Assembly: GCF_004168035.1 (NCBI RefSeq)
Contig: NZ_SDPU01000007.1
Span: 1 to 64,000, forward strand
DNA length: 64,000 bases
Direction of reading: 5' to 3'
Source: Nocardioides iriomotensis
GTDB taxonomy: Bacteria > Actinomycetota > Actinomycetes > Propionibacteriales > Nocardioidaceae
Of the stretch, positions 9,034 to 16,604 are shown piece after piece. A model generated the notes under the pieces. That model was not told the origin of the DNA, ran no database searches, and was given only the letters and a program-made list of their open reading frames with translations. Within the stretch, counting starts at the first letter, position 1. Each line of letters begins with the position of its first letter. A program made the position numbers and the translations under genes.

Positions 9034-9429
9034 TCAGGCTTCCAGGACGGCCTTCGGTGCCCCCAGCACCTTGTCGTCGCCGCAGGTGACCTCGAGCGCG
9101 ACCTGCACGCCCGCGTCGGTGACCTGCTTGACCGTGCCGTTGACGCGCACGACCACGCCCTCGTCGTCGTCGGGGACGACGACGGGCTTGGTGAACTTGC
9201 AGGACAGCTCGCGCACCTTGCCGGTGCCGCCGGCCCAGGTGTCGAGGGCGCGGGCGGCGAGCGCCATGGTGTACATCCCGTGCGCGATCACGCCGGGCAG
9301 GCCGACGGAGGTGGCCACGCGCTGGGACCAGTGGATCGGGTTGCGGTCGCCGCTGGCGCCGGCGTAGCGGACCAGGTCGGCGCGGGTGACGGTGTAGGCC
9401 TGCTCGGGCAGGACGTCGCCGGTCTGCAT
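9034..9429 (-). CDS. hadB: MaoC-type (3R)-hydroxyacyl dehydratase subunit, HadB-like
   Basis: A single hot-dog-fold hydratase (131 residues) with the catalytic hydratase-2 motif in YAGASGDRNPIHWSQ (Asp and His) and the GVIAHGMYTMALAARAL segment. In mycobacteria HadB pairs with HadA as the fatty-acid-synthase-II dehydratase. ATG 9429 overlaps the hadA stop (TGATG), which fits a co-translated heterodimer. The frame is open upstream to 9501 but inside hadA. There is no hadC. Whether the substrate is ACP- or CoA-bound is unknown, since this organism is not expected to make mycolates. Confidence 0.88.
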   Translation of the reverse strand: MQTGDVLPEQAYTVTRADLVRYAGASGDRNPIHWSQRVATSVGLPGVIAHGMYTMALAARALDTWAGGTGKVRELSCKFTKPVVVPDDDEGVVVRVNGTVKQVTDAGVQVALEVTCGDDKVLGAPKAVLEA

Positions 9430-9863
9430 CAGGCCTCGCCCCCGGTGTCGTCGTTGTCGTCGGAGGGGCCGCGGTGCACCAGCGTCGCGAACGCCGTGCA
9501 CACGGGCTTGCCGTCGGCGTCGGTGATCTCGCTGCGGGTGCCGATGATGTCGGCGCCGCCGATCTGGCGGAGGGTGTCGACGGTCAGCTCGGCGGTCAGC
9601 TCGTCACCGACCACGACGGGCCGGGTGTAGCTGAACCGCTGCTCCCCGTGCACCACCCGGTGCAGCGCGATACCGACCTCGGGGTCCTCCATCAGCCCGG
9701 TCATCGCGCCGAACGCGACGACGATCGGGAACGTCGCCGGCGCCGCCCCTCCGTCGTACGACGAACCGGTGGCGGCCGCGAACTCGCGGACCCGCTCCTC
9801 GGTCACGGTGTAGGCAGCCGTCGGCGGGAAGGTCCGGCCGGCGAGCGTGGGGTCGACTGGCAT
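9429..9863 (-). CDS. hadA: FAS1-like dehydratase-domain protein, HadA-like partner
   Basis: A hot-dog protein (144 residues) of the HadA/MaoC N-terminal dehydratase type: LAGRTFPPTAAYTVTEERVREFAAATG, FPIVVAFGAMTGLM, HGEQRFSYTRPVVVGDELTAELTV. It lacks the Asp-x4-His catalytic pair found in the adjacent HadB, as expected for the non-catalytic, substrate-binding subunit. I chose ATG 9863 (MPVDPTLAGR), matching family N-termini, rather than ATG 9911. A strong hairpin (9901-9932) separates it from rpmG, so it probably has its own promoter or depends on read-through. Confidence 0.87.
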   Translation of the reverse strand: MPVDPTLAGRTFPPTAAYTVTEERVREFAAATGSSYDGGAAPATFPIVVAFGAMTGLMEDPEVGIALHRVVHGEQRFSYTRPVVVGDELTAELTVDTLRQIGGADIIGTRSEITDADGKPVCTAFATLVHRGPSDDNDDTGGEA

Positions 9864-9900
9864 GGCGACCACGTTATCGGGGGCACCCGCCGCAACGCGA

Positions 9901-9932
9901 AGGAGCGGCACCCCCGAAGGGATGCCGCTCCT
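9901..9932 (-). terminator. Hairpin between rpmG and hadA
   Basis: AGGAGCGGCA pairs with TGCCGCTCCT (10-bp stem, extended by partial GC pairing toward the loop). It lies about 30 bases after the rpmG stop on the minus strand and before hadA, and probably reduces transcription from the tRNA/rpmG unit into the dehydratase genes. Confidence 0.7.
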
Positions 9933-9963
9933 CGACGGTGCGGTGGTCGGTGTGACCGACGAC

Positions 9964-10134
9964 TCAGCGGGTCTCGCGGTGCGCGGTGTGCTTGCGGCAG
10001 CGCGGGCAGAACTTGCTCAGCTCCATGCGGTCCGGGTCGTTGCGGCGGTTCTTCTTGGTGATGTAGTTGCGTTCCTTGCACTCCGTGCAGGCCAAGGTGA
10101 TCTTGGGGCGAACGTCTGAGCTCTTGCTGGCCAC
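9964..10134 (-). CDS. rpmG: 50S ribosomal protein L33
   Basis: A small ribosomal protein (56 residues): [49 protein letters not shown]. The two CxxC pairs (CTEC and CPRC) form the zinc ribbon of the zinc-binding (C+) L33 type. The start is GTG 10134 (VASKSSD) with GAGG upstream; the longer frame would run into tRNA-Met. It follows tRNA-Thr and tRNA-Met on the minus strand. Confidence 0.96.
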   Translation of the reverse strand: MASKSSDVRPKITLACTECKERNYITKKNRRNDPDRMELSKFCPRCRKHTAHRETR

Positions 10135-10176
10135 GGTGTGCCTCTTCTTCGGATCGACTGCTGCTGATGTCTCTGT

Positions 10177-10253
10177 TGGTAGCGGGGGCGGGACTCGAAC
10201 CCGCGACACCACGATTATGAGCCGTGTGCTCTAACCACCTGAGCTACCCCGCC
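10177..10253 (-). tRNA. tRNA-Met (elongator, anticodon CAT)
   Basis: Minus-strand cloverleaf: acceptor GGCGGGG/CCCCGCT (the first pair is G-U), D-arm TAGCTCAGGTGGTTAGAGCA, anticodon loop GGCTCATAATC with CAT, and T-arm GCGGGTTCGAGTCCCGC. The discriminator A is followed by an encoded CCA. The paired first position argues for the elongator rather than the initiator. Confidence 0.94.
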
Positions 10254-10302
10254 ACAGGGACGGGCACCGCGCAGGCCTCGGCTCACGCGACTTCCTACCC
10301 AG

Positions 10303-10375
10303 AGCCCCTTTACGGAATCGAACCGTAGACCTTCTCCTTACCATGGAGACGCTCTGCCGACTGAGCTAAAGGGGC
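10303..10375 (-). tRNA. tRNA-Thr (anticodon GGT)
   Basis: Minus-strand cloverleaf: acceptor GCCCCTT/AAGGGGC, D-arm TAGCTCAGTCGGCAGAGC, anticodon loop TCCATGGTAAG with GGT, and T-arm TACGGTTCGATTCCGTA. No CCA is encoded. It lies 49 bases upstream of tRNA-Met and is probably co-transcribed with it and rpmG. Confidence 0.95.
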
Positions 10376-10419
10376 AACGCCGGAAGAGAATACACAGGCC
10401 TCACGGGGAACATGAAATC

Positions 10420-11208
10420 GTGTCACCGGTGACCGCTTTCTACCTCCAGGACGGCCCCGACCGCTTCCTCTCCCAGCCGTCGACGGCGGGCCCGTGGGGC
10501 CCCGACAGCCAGCACGGCGGACCGCCCGCGGCGCTGCTCGGCCGGGCGATCGAGGGGCTGGTCCCGGACGGCTCGCGGACCGTGGGCCGGGTCACGATCG
10601 AGCTGCTCGGGCCGGTGCCCGTCGGACCGCTGCGGGTCTCCGCGACGGAGGTCCGGCCGGGCCGGTCGGTGTCGCTGGTCGAGGCCACGCTGTACGACGA
10701 GCAGCGGGACCGGCCGGTGGCCCGCGCGGCCGCGTGGCTGTTCCCGGCCACCGAGGACGGGCCGGGCAAGGTCGTCCCGCTGCCGCACGGCCCGGCCGAC
10801 GGCGAGGAGAAGCCGCGGCCGGCGAGCTGGTCGGGCGGCTACCTCGACGCCGTCGAGTGGCGGTGGATCGTCGGGTCGGTCGGCGAGCCCGGTCCCGGTG
10901 TGGTGTGGATGCGCCCGCCGTCCGAGCTGGTCGCCGGCGAGCCGATCAGCCCGCTGCAGCGGCTGCTGGCCTGCGTGGACTCGGCGTCCGGGGCGTCGGC
11001 GTGCCTGGACCCGGCCGACTGGGGCTTCCTCAACACCGAGCTCACCGTGCACGTGCTGCGGCCGCCGGTGGGCGACTGGGTCTGCCTGGACGCGACCACG
11101 ACGCTCGGCACCGGGTCGGTCGGCCTGGCCACGTCGTCGGTGCACGACGAGCTCGGGCTGGTCGCGCGCAGCGCCCAGGCGCTGCTCGTCGTGGCGCGGC
11201 GCTCCTAG
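10420..11208 (+). CDS. Acyl-CoA thioesterase-like double hot-dog family protein
   Basis: A 262-residue protein resembling the TesB/acyl-CoA thioesterase superfamily: DRFLSQPSTAGPWGPDSQHGGPPAALLGRAIE forms the first hot-dog with the HGG/PPA turn, and FLNTELTVHVLRPPVGDWVCLDATTTLGTGSVGLATSSVHDELG the second. It probably hydrolyses acyl-CoA thioesters; the substrate is unknown. The start is GTG 10420 with GGGGA upstream. It is convergent with, and overlaps by four bases, the LigB-like gene. Confidence 0.8.
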   Translation: MSPVTAFYLQDGPDRFLSQPSTAGPWGPDSQHGGPPAALLGRAIEGLVPDGSRTVGRVTIELLGPVPVGPLRVSATEVRPGRSVSLVEATLYDEQRDRPVARAAAWLFPATEDGPGKVVPLPHGPADGEEKPRPASWSGGYLDAVEWRWIVGSVGEPGPGVVWMRPPSELVAGEPISPLQRLLACVDSASGASACLDPADWGFLNTELTVHVLRPPVGDWVCLDATTTLGTGSVGLATSSVHDELGLVARSAQALLVVARRS

Positions 11209-11873
11209 TAGGTCCAGGTGGCGACGGCGTAGAGCACGCCGTAGGGGTCGTCGGCGTGCGACACCTCGGTGCGGGCCGGGTGGCCGAGCCGGGCGAGCAG
11301 GCGGAACGACCCGCGGCCCTCGACCATCAGCTCCCGGGCCAGGTCGACGTCGAGAGCCGTGAGGGCGGTCGCGTCCCCCTCGCGCAGCGCGCGCAGCACG
11401 GCGTCGTCGAAGCCGAACGCCCGCTCGTCGAGCATGCCGGGGCCCTTGTCGAGGCGGCGCGCGCTGCCCTCGGCCATCAGCAGCAGCACCTCGCGACCGG
11501 GCCGTGCGGCGAGCTCGTCGGCCAGCCCGGCCAGGTCGGCGTCGGCGGCGTCGGGCGGCAGGGCGCGCAGCGCGGCCGGACCGGTCCAGCCGGCCTCGTC
11601 CAGCAGGCGGCGGCCGACGCCCAGCGCCTGGGGCAGCCCGGGGCCGGTGCGGGCGGACGTCGTACCGAAGCGGCGGACGTCGACGGGTGCGCCCTCGTCG
11701 AAGCCGGGCTCGGCCGGGCCGACCACGACGACACCGTCGGGGGCCGTCGCGAGGGCGGCGGACAGCGCGGCGGAGCAGGCGGCGCGCAGGTCGGCCACGG
11801 GGTCGGCGATCCCGCCGAGCTCGCGCAGCAGCAGCGGCGGGTGCGGGACGACGACGGCGGTGGAGATCGTCAT
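11205..11873 (-). CDS. Class III extradiol dioxygenase (LigB)-like protein
   Basis: A 222-residue protein beginning TISTAVVVPHPPLLLRELGG, the start typical of the actinobacterial class III extradiol-dioxygenase subunit-B-like family. The PHPP motif is where related enzymes place a metal-binding His, but the usual set of His/Glu iron ligands is not clearly complete, so enzymatic activity is doubtful. It overlaps the folP2-like gene by four bases (ATGA) and is thus co-translated. Physiological role unknown. Confidence 0.7.
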   Translation of the reverse strand: MTISTAVVVPHPPLLLRELGGIADPVADLRAACSAALSAALATAPDGVVVVGPAEPGFDEGAPVDVRRFGTTSARTGPGLPQALGVGRRLLDEAGWTGPAALRALPPDAADADLAGLADELAARPGREVLLLMAEGSARRLDKGPGMLDERAFGFDDAVLRALREGDATALTALDVDLARELMVEGRGSFRLLARLGHPARTEVSHADDPYGVLYAVATWTY

Positions 11874-12730
11874 GCCAGGCCTCGCACGACGCGGGCGGGC
11901 GGCCGGTCGCCCTTGATCGAGGCGACCATGTCGAGCACCTGGCGGGTCTCGGCGACCTCGTGCACCCGGTACACCTGGGCGCCGTGCCACGCGCTGACCG
12001 CCGTCGCGGCGAGGGTGCCGACGACGCGCTCGCCGACGGGCCGGTCGAGCGTCTCCCCCACGAAGTCCTTGTTGGACAGGGACACCAGCACGGGCCAGCC
12101 GGTCGCGGCCATCTCGTCCAGGCGGCGAGTCAGCTCGAGCGAGTGCCAGGTGTTCTTGTCGAAGTCGTGCGCCGGGTCGATGAGGATGCTGCGCCGGTCG
12201 ACGCCCAGGGACAGCGCGCGCTCGGCTAGCGCGACGGTGTCGTGGATGGCGCTCGCCACCACGTCGTCGTACGACGGACGGTGCGGCGGCGTGCGCGGGA
12301 CCGCGCCGTTGGTGTGGGTGCAGACGATCGCGGTGCCGGTCGCGGCCGCCACCTCCGCCAGCCGCGGGTCGTGCCCTCCCCACGCGTCGTTGAGCACGTC
12401 GGCGCCGGCGGCGACGACCTCCTCGGCCACGTCGGCCCGCCAGGTGTCCACGCTGACCACCAGGTCCGGGAACTCCGCGCGGACCTTCGCCACGAACGGC
12501 GCCGTGCGGCGGATCTCCTCCGCGGCGTCGACCACCTCTCCCGGGCCGGCCTTCACGCCGCCGATGTCGACGAGGTCGGCGCCCTCGGCGACGACCTGGC
12601 GTACCCGGTCGAGGGCGCGCTCCTCCTCCCAGGTGGCGCCGTTGTCGTAGAAGGAGTCGCGGGTGCGGTTGACGATCGCCATCACGAGGAGGGCGGTGTC
12701 GTCGAACTCGCCGCGTCCGAGCTTGAGCAC
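11870..12730 (-). CDS. folP2: Dihydropteroate synthase family protein, FolP2-like
   Basis: A pterin-binding TIM barrel (286 residues): VMAIVNRTRDSFYDNGATW, GADLVDIGGVKAGPG, VVSVDTWRADV, ADVLNDAWGG, LIDPAHDFDKNT and the C-terminal WHGAQVYRVHEV. The VNRT-x-DSFYD version of the first motif (rather than VNVTPDSFSDGG) is that of the second FolP of actinobacteria; mycobacterial FolP2 is reported not to act as a true dihydropteroate synthase, so a folate role should not be assumed. I chose GTG 12730 (VLKLGRGEF), matching family N-termini; no good ribosome binding site was seen. It is co-transcribed with the downstream LigB-like gene. Confidence 0.85.
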   Translation of the reverse strand: MLKLGRGEFDDTALLVMAIVNRTRDSFYDNGATWEEERALDRVRQVVAEGADLVDIGGVKAGPGEVVDAAEEIRRTAPFVAKVRAEFPDLVVSVDTWRADVAEEVVAAGADVLNDAWGGHDPRLAEVAAATGTAIVCTHTNGAVPRTPPHRPSYDDVVASAIHDTVALAERALSLGVDRRSILIDPAHDFDKNTWHSLELTRRLDEMAATGWPVLVSLSNKDFVGETLDRPVGERVVGTLAATAVSAWHGAQVYRVHEVAETRQVLDMVASIKGDRPPARVVRGLA

Positions 12731-12772
12731 GCCCGCGACAGTACCGGCGGGTCCACGGCGCGCGGGACACGA

Positions 12773-12784
12773 GGGACTAGTCCC
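12773..12784. promoter_or_regulatory. Perfect 12-base palindrome, possible operator
   Basis: GGGACTAGTCCC lies between the divergent folP2-like and DUF6220 genes, about 120 bases upstream of the latter. It resembles a shortened DosR-type box (GGGAC-N4-GTCCC without the N4 middle being A/T rich). It could control the DUF6220/multicopper oxidase unit, but no regulator is adjacent. Confidence 0.35.
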
Positions 12785-12905
12785 AAATGAGGAGGACAAA
12801 GCCGGGCCGACAGTGCATATTTTCAGTCACGGGGTCATCGGGGGCCACCGCAGGAACACGTCCGGACTCACCCTGTCCCGGCCGTACATCTTTCGGAGGC
12901 ATCAC

Positions 12906-13361
12906 ATGAAGTCTGCTTACAAGGTCCTCGCCTACCTCATCGCGGCCCTGGTCGTGGTGCAGTCCGCCGCCATGGTCTTCGCCGTCGCCGGGCTGGGCAT
13001 CTGGGTCGAGGAGGGCGGCGTGCTCGACGCCGCGACGATGGAGAGCGAGCCCACCTTCACCGGGGCGCTCGGGTTCATGATCCACGGCATGAACGGGATG
13101 ATGCTGATCCCGCTGGTCGCCGTCGCGCTGCTGGTCGTGTCGTTCTTCGCGAAGGTGCCCGGTGGCGTCCGCAACGCGGCCGTCGTGCTCGGGCTCGTCG
13201 TGCTGCAGGTCGCGCTCGGCCTGTTCGGTCACGAGAACGCCTACATCGGCATGCTGCACGGCGTGAACGCGCTCGTGCTGTTCGCCGCCGCCCTGTTCAG
13301 CGGTCGCGCGGCCGCCAAGGCGGACTCGATGGCGGCACCGCGCACCGCCGCGACGGTCTGA
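12906..13361 (+). CDS. DUF6220-type four-helix membrane protein
   Basis: A 151-residue integral membrane protein with four predicted helices (roughly residues 5-32, 54-80, 86-108 and 114-132). The hydrophobic segments contain IHGMNGMMLIPLVAVALLVVSFF and GHENAYIGMLHGVNALVLFAAALF; the repeated H-G-[MV]-N motifs (HGMN and HGVN) and a further His in GHEN could bind metal or haem. This fits DUF6220, often found beside copper enzymes, as here. ATG 12906 has a strong GGAGG seven bases upstream. The multicopper oxidase follows 38 bases later on the same strand. Confidence 0.75.
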   Translation: MKSAYKVLAYLIAALVVVQSAAMVFAVAGLGIWVEEGGVLDAATMESEPTFTGALGFMIHGMNGMMLIPLVAVALLVVSFFAKVPGGVRNAAVVLGLVVLQVALGLFGHENAYIGMLHGVNALVLFAAALFSGRAAAKADSMAAPRTAATV

Positions 13362-13399
13362 CCGCTCGCGCAGCACACGAGAGCGAAACGGCGGGGCAG

Positions 13400-14950
13400 A
13401 TGAGCAGGAGTCGACTTCGGCTGTTGCTCGCCTGCCTCGCCGCGCTCGCGATCGTCATCCCCCTGGCCTGGATGTGGCAGGCCAGCCTCGTGCCCGCGAC
13501 GTACTCCGTCATGGACATGGGCACGCTCGACTACGGCGGCGGGCCGGAGCCAGCGGCCGGCGCCATGGACCACGGGTCCTCGGGCGACATGGGCGACATG
13601 GGCGACATGGGCGACATGGACATGGCCGGGATGGAGCACGGCGCCACCACCAGCGTCGCGGACCTGGTCACGAAAGCCGACGGGCCGCCGGACGTCGCGG
13701 TCGACCTGGTCGCCGCCCAGGGCGAGGTGACGCTCGCGTCCGGCCGGAAGGTCCCTGGCTACACGCTCAACGGCACGTCACCGGGCCCGCAGATCGACGC
13801 CCGGCAGGGCGACCTCGTCGAGGTCACGGTCCGCAACGAGTCCGTCACCGACGGCATGACCCTGCACTGGCACGGCGTCGACGTGCCGAACGCCGATGAC
13901 GGGGTCGCGGGCGTCACCCAGGACGCCGTCGCGGTCGGCGAGGAGCACACCTACCGCTTCGTCGCCGAGCAGGCGGGGACCTACTGGTACCACTCCCACC
14001 AGGTCTCGCACGAGCAGGTCATCGGCGGCCTCTTCGGCGCGCTGGTCGTGCACCCGGCCCGGGGCTCCAGGAACGCGGCCGACAGCGACACCGTCGAGGC
14101 CATGGCCGTCGCGCACACGTACTCCGGCACCCGCACGCTGAACGGCGAGGAGGGCGACGTGCCCTTCGTGGCCGAGCCCGGCCAACGCGTCCGGGTCCGC
14201 GTGGTCAACACCGACAACGGGCCGACGCAGGTGTGGGCGGGCGGTCCGTACGTCGTCCGCGCCGTCGACGGCTACGACCTCGTCGAGCCCACCCCGGTGA
14301 CCGACCGGAGCGTCACGCTGACCGGGGGCGCGCGGCTCGACATCGAGGTGGCGGTGCCCGACGACGGGTCGGCGGTCCGGCTGCACGTCGGCGGCGCGAC
14401 CGCCCTCGTGCTCGGCCCCGAGGGCTCGGTGGCGCCCGAGGTCACGCAGCCGACCGAGAAGCTCGACCTGCTCTCCTACGGCTCCCCCGCCGACCTGCCG
14501 TTCGACGTCTCCGACCCGGATCGGACGTTCGACTACGACATCGGCCGCCGTCCGGGGTTCCTCGACGGCCGGCCCGGCCTGTGGTGGACGGTGAACGGGA
14601 AGATGTTCCCCGACGTGCCGATGTACGTCGTGCGCGAGGGCGACGTCGTGGTGATGCGGATCCACAACGGCACCAGCGAGGACCACCCGATGCACCTGCA
14701 CGGCCACCACGCCGTCGTGCTCAGCCGCGACGGGGTCGCCGCCACCGGCAGCCCGTGGTGGGTCGACTCGCTGGCCGTCGACCCCGACGAGACCTACGAG
14801 ATCGCGTTCGTCGCCGACAACCCCGGCCTCTGGATGGACCACTGCCACAACCTCCCGCACGCCAAGGAGGGGCTGGTCGCCCACCTGATGTACGAGGGCG
14901 TCGACACGCCGTACCGCGTGGGCGGGGCCCTGGAGAACCAGCCCGAGTAG
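13400..14950 (+). CDS. Multicopper oxidase with methionine/histidine/aspartate-rich copper-binding segment
   Basis: A secreted or membrane-anchored multicopper oxidase (516 residues) with an N-terminal hydrophobic signal/anchor (LLLACLAALAIVIPLAWMW). Residues about 55-78 are a metal-binding low-complexity stretch (MDHGSSGDMGDMGDMGDMD, then MAGMEHG). Copper ligands follow the family order: HWHG (about residue 156), HSHQ (about 198), HPMHLHGHH (about 431) and MDHCHNLPHAKEGL (about 479), giving one type 1 and a trinuclear cluster. It probably oxidises Cu(I) or organic substrates at the cell surface with oxygen. It follows the DUF6220 gene and is likely co-transcribed; the start at 13400 has GGGGCAG upstream. 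Confidence 0.92.
   Translation: MSRSRLRLLLACLAALAIVIPLAWMWQASLVPATYSVMDMGTLDYGGGPEPAAGAMDHGSSGDMGDMGDMGDMDMAGMEHGATTSVADLVTKADGPPDVAVDLVAAQGEVTLASGRKVPGYTLNGTSPGPQIDARQGDLVEVTVRNESVTDGMTLHWHGVDVPNADDGVAGVTQDAVAVGEEHTYRFVAEQAGTYWYHSHQVSHEQVIGGLFGALVVHPARGSRNAADSDTVEAMAVAHTYSGTRTLNGEEGDVPFVAEPGQRVRVRVVNTDNGPTQVWAGGPYVVRAVDGYDLVEPTPVTDRSVTLTGGARLDIEVAVPDDGSAVRLHVGGATALVLGPEGSVAPEVTQPTEKLDLLSYGSPADLPFDVSDPDRTFDYDIGRRPGFLDGRPGLWWTVNGKMFPDVPMYVVREGDVVVMRIHNGTSEDHPMHLHGHHAVVLSRDGVAATGSPWWVDSLAVDPDETYEIAFVADNPGLWMDHCHNLPHAKEGLVAHLMYEGVDTPYRVGGALENQPE
13582..13617 (+). repeat. Four tandem copies of a 9-base unit in the multicopper oxidase gene
   Basis: GGGCGACAT is repeated four times without interruption, coding for Gly-Asp-Met x4. 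Such an in-frame tandem repeat can expand or contract by slippage, changing the number of methionines available for copper. Confidence 0.9.
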
Positions 14951-15039
14951 CCGGACGGCCAGACCTTCCGGATTCGCCGGACACGGGTCGCGGCCGGAGC
15001 TACAAATGAGCTCCACCCCCTTCTCGGTTTGGCTGTCGC

Positions 15040-16545
15040 ATGTCGTCTCACCAGGTCCGGCCCGCTGCCGGTCGTCGTCCGTCCCTCACCGTCACCGCGC
15101 GGGTCACCGCCGCCGTCCTGCTCGGCCTCGCCGGCGGCTGGCTCGGCCTCAGCGTCGCCGGCTCCGTCCACCACGAGGTGGGCCCGCTCACCACGTCGAT
15201 GCGGATCGTGCCGACGTGGGGCGGGGGCACCGTCGTCGAGATCGCCCCGCTCGGCGAGCTGCGGCTCGCCACCCACGCGGGCCCGCTCGGCATCCACGCC
15301 ACCCTCGACGGCTTCGACGTCGAGGAGGCCCGGGCCCTGGTCACCAACCCCGAGCGGCTGAGCACCCTCAAGCCCGAGGCCGTCGCCGACATCACGTGGG
15401 CGGTGAAGATGGCCGTCCTGCGCGGGCTGGCCGCCGCCCTGGTCGGCGCCGTGCTGCTCGCCGGTCTCGCGTCGCGGCGGGTGCTGTCGGCCGCGATCGG
15501 TGGCGGCAGCGTGCTCGTCGCGGCCGCCTGCTCGCTCGCCGTCGCGGTGACGGGCTGGAACCCCAACGCCCTCGCCGAGCCCCGCTACACCGGCCTGCTG
15601 ACCACCGCCCCCTCCGTCGTGGGCACGGCCGAGAGCATCGTCACCGACTTCTCGACGTACGGCGACCAGCTCGCGCAGATCGTCGGCAACGTCAGCGGCC
15701 TCTACTCCGCGACGTCGTCGCTGCCGCTGCTGCCCGACCAGGACGAGGTCGTCAAGATCCTGCACGTCTCCGACCTGCACCTCGCGCCGCAGTCGTGGGA
15801 CGTGATCGCGACCGTCGCCGAGCAGTACGACGTGGACGTCATCGTCGACTCCGGCGACATCACCGACCACGGCAGCCGCGCCGAGAACCGGTACGTCGAG
15901 GAGGTCCGGCGGATGCCCGCGCCGTACGTCTGGGTGCGCGGCAACCACGACTCCGCCGTCACCCAGCGCGCGATGCGCCAGGTCCCCAACGCGGTCGTGC
16001 TCGACGGCAAGCCGCGTGAGGTGGCGGGCCTGACCTTCCTCGGGCTCGGCGACCCGACGTTCACCCCCGACAAGTCGCTCGACAACGACGAGCGCAAGGT
16101 CACCGAGGCGACCGAGGACCTCGCCGCCGCGGCCGAGAACCTCGGCGGCGTGGACGTCCTGGTCTTCCACGACCCCACCGACGCCTCGCTGCTCGACGGG
16201 CAGGCGCCGCTCGCGCTGTTCGGCCACAAGCACTACCGCAAGGTCGAGCGCGGCGAGACCGGCACGTTCCTGATGACGCAGGGCTCGACCGGCGGCTCGG
16301 GCCTGCGCGCCCTGGAGCCGGACGAGCCCACCGACATCCTCCTCTCGGTGCTGTACGTCGACCGGGGGACGAGCCAGCTCCGCGCCTACGACGACATCCG
16401 GCTCGGCGGGCTGGGCAGCGCCGCGGCGTCGATCAACCGGCACGTCGTCGACCACGCCGGCGACACCACCTACGTCGCGCCGCCACCCGTCGACGGCACC
16501 GGGGGCGAGACCGGCGCCACGGCGGTGCCGGGCGGGGCGGAATAG
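15040..16545 (+). CDS. Membrane metallophosphoesterase
   Basis: A 501-residue protein with two hydrophobic regions (residues about 20-42 and 127-172) and a calcineurin-like phosphoesterase domain from about residue 240. The two-metal motifs are complete: SDLHLAP (DxH), DSGDITDHG (GD), VRGNHDS (GNHD), VFHDPTD (His) and FGHKHYRK (GHxH). The domain probably lies outside the membrane or at its surface. The substrate is unknown. The C-terminal tail is Gly/Thr/Ala rich. The upstream gap of 89 bases holds no recognisable promoter. Confidence 0.85.
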   Translation: MSSHQVRPAAGRRPSLTVTARVTAAVLLGLAGGWLGLSVAGSVHHEVGPLTTSMRIVPTWGGGTVVEIAPLGELRLATHAGPLGIHATLDGFDVEEARALVTNPERLSTLKPEAVADITWAVKMAVLRGLAAALVGAVLLAGLASRRVLSAAIGGGSVLVAAACSLAVAVTGWNPNALAEPRYTGLLTTAPSVVGTAESIVTDFSTYGDQLAQIVGNVSGLYSATSSLPLLPDQDEVVKILHVSDLHLAPQSWDVIATVAEQYDVDVIVDSGDITDHGSRAENRYVEEVRRMPAPYVWVRGNHDSAVTQRAMRQVPNAVVLDGKPREVAGLTFLGLGDPTFTPDKSLDNDERKVTEATEDLAAAAENLGGVDVLVFHDPTDASLLDGQAPLALFGHKHYRKVERGETGTFLMTQGSTGGSGLRALEPDEPTDILLSVLYVDRGTSQLRAYDDIRLGGLGSAAASINRHVVDHAGDTTYVAPPPVDGTGGETGATAVPGGAE

Positions 16546-16567
16546 CCGAGCCCTCTCCCTGGTTCGT

Positions 16568-16587
16568 ATAGTTGAATCTGAAACTAT
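16568..16587. promoter_or_regulatory. Inverted repeat upstream of the flavin monooxygenase operon
   Basis: ATAGTT and AACTAT flank an eight-base spacer, in an AT-rich patch ending 18 bases before ATG 16605. Its size and position fit a MarR- or TetR-type operator over the start of the operon. No regulator gene is adjacent. Confidence 0.4.
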
Positions 16588-16604
16588 TAGACCAGGGAGC
16601 AGCG

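Noticed and set aside
14996-15014. GGAGCT-N7-AGCTCC dyad between the multicopper oxidase and phosphoesterase genes
   Set aside because: Only six bases per arm and no T-run; too weak to call a terminator or operator.
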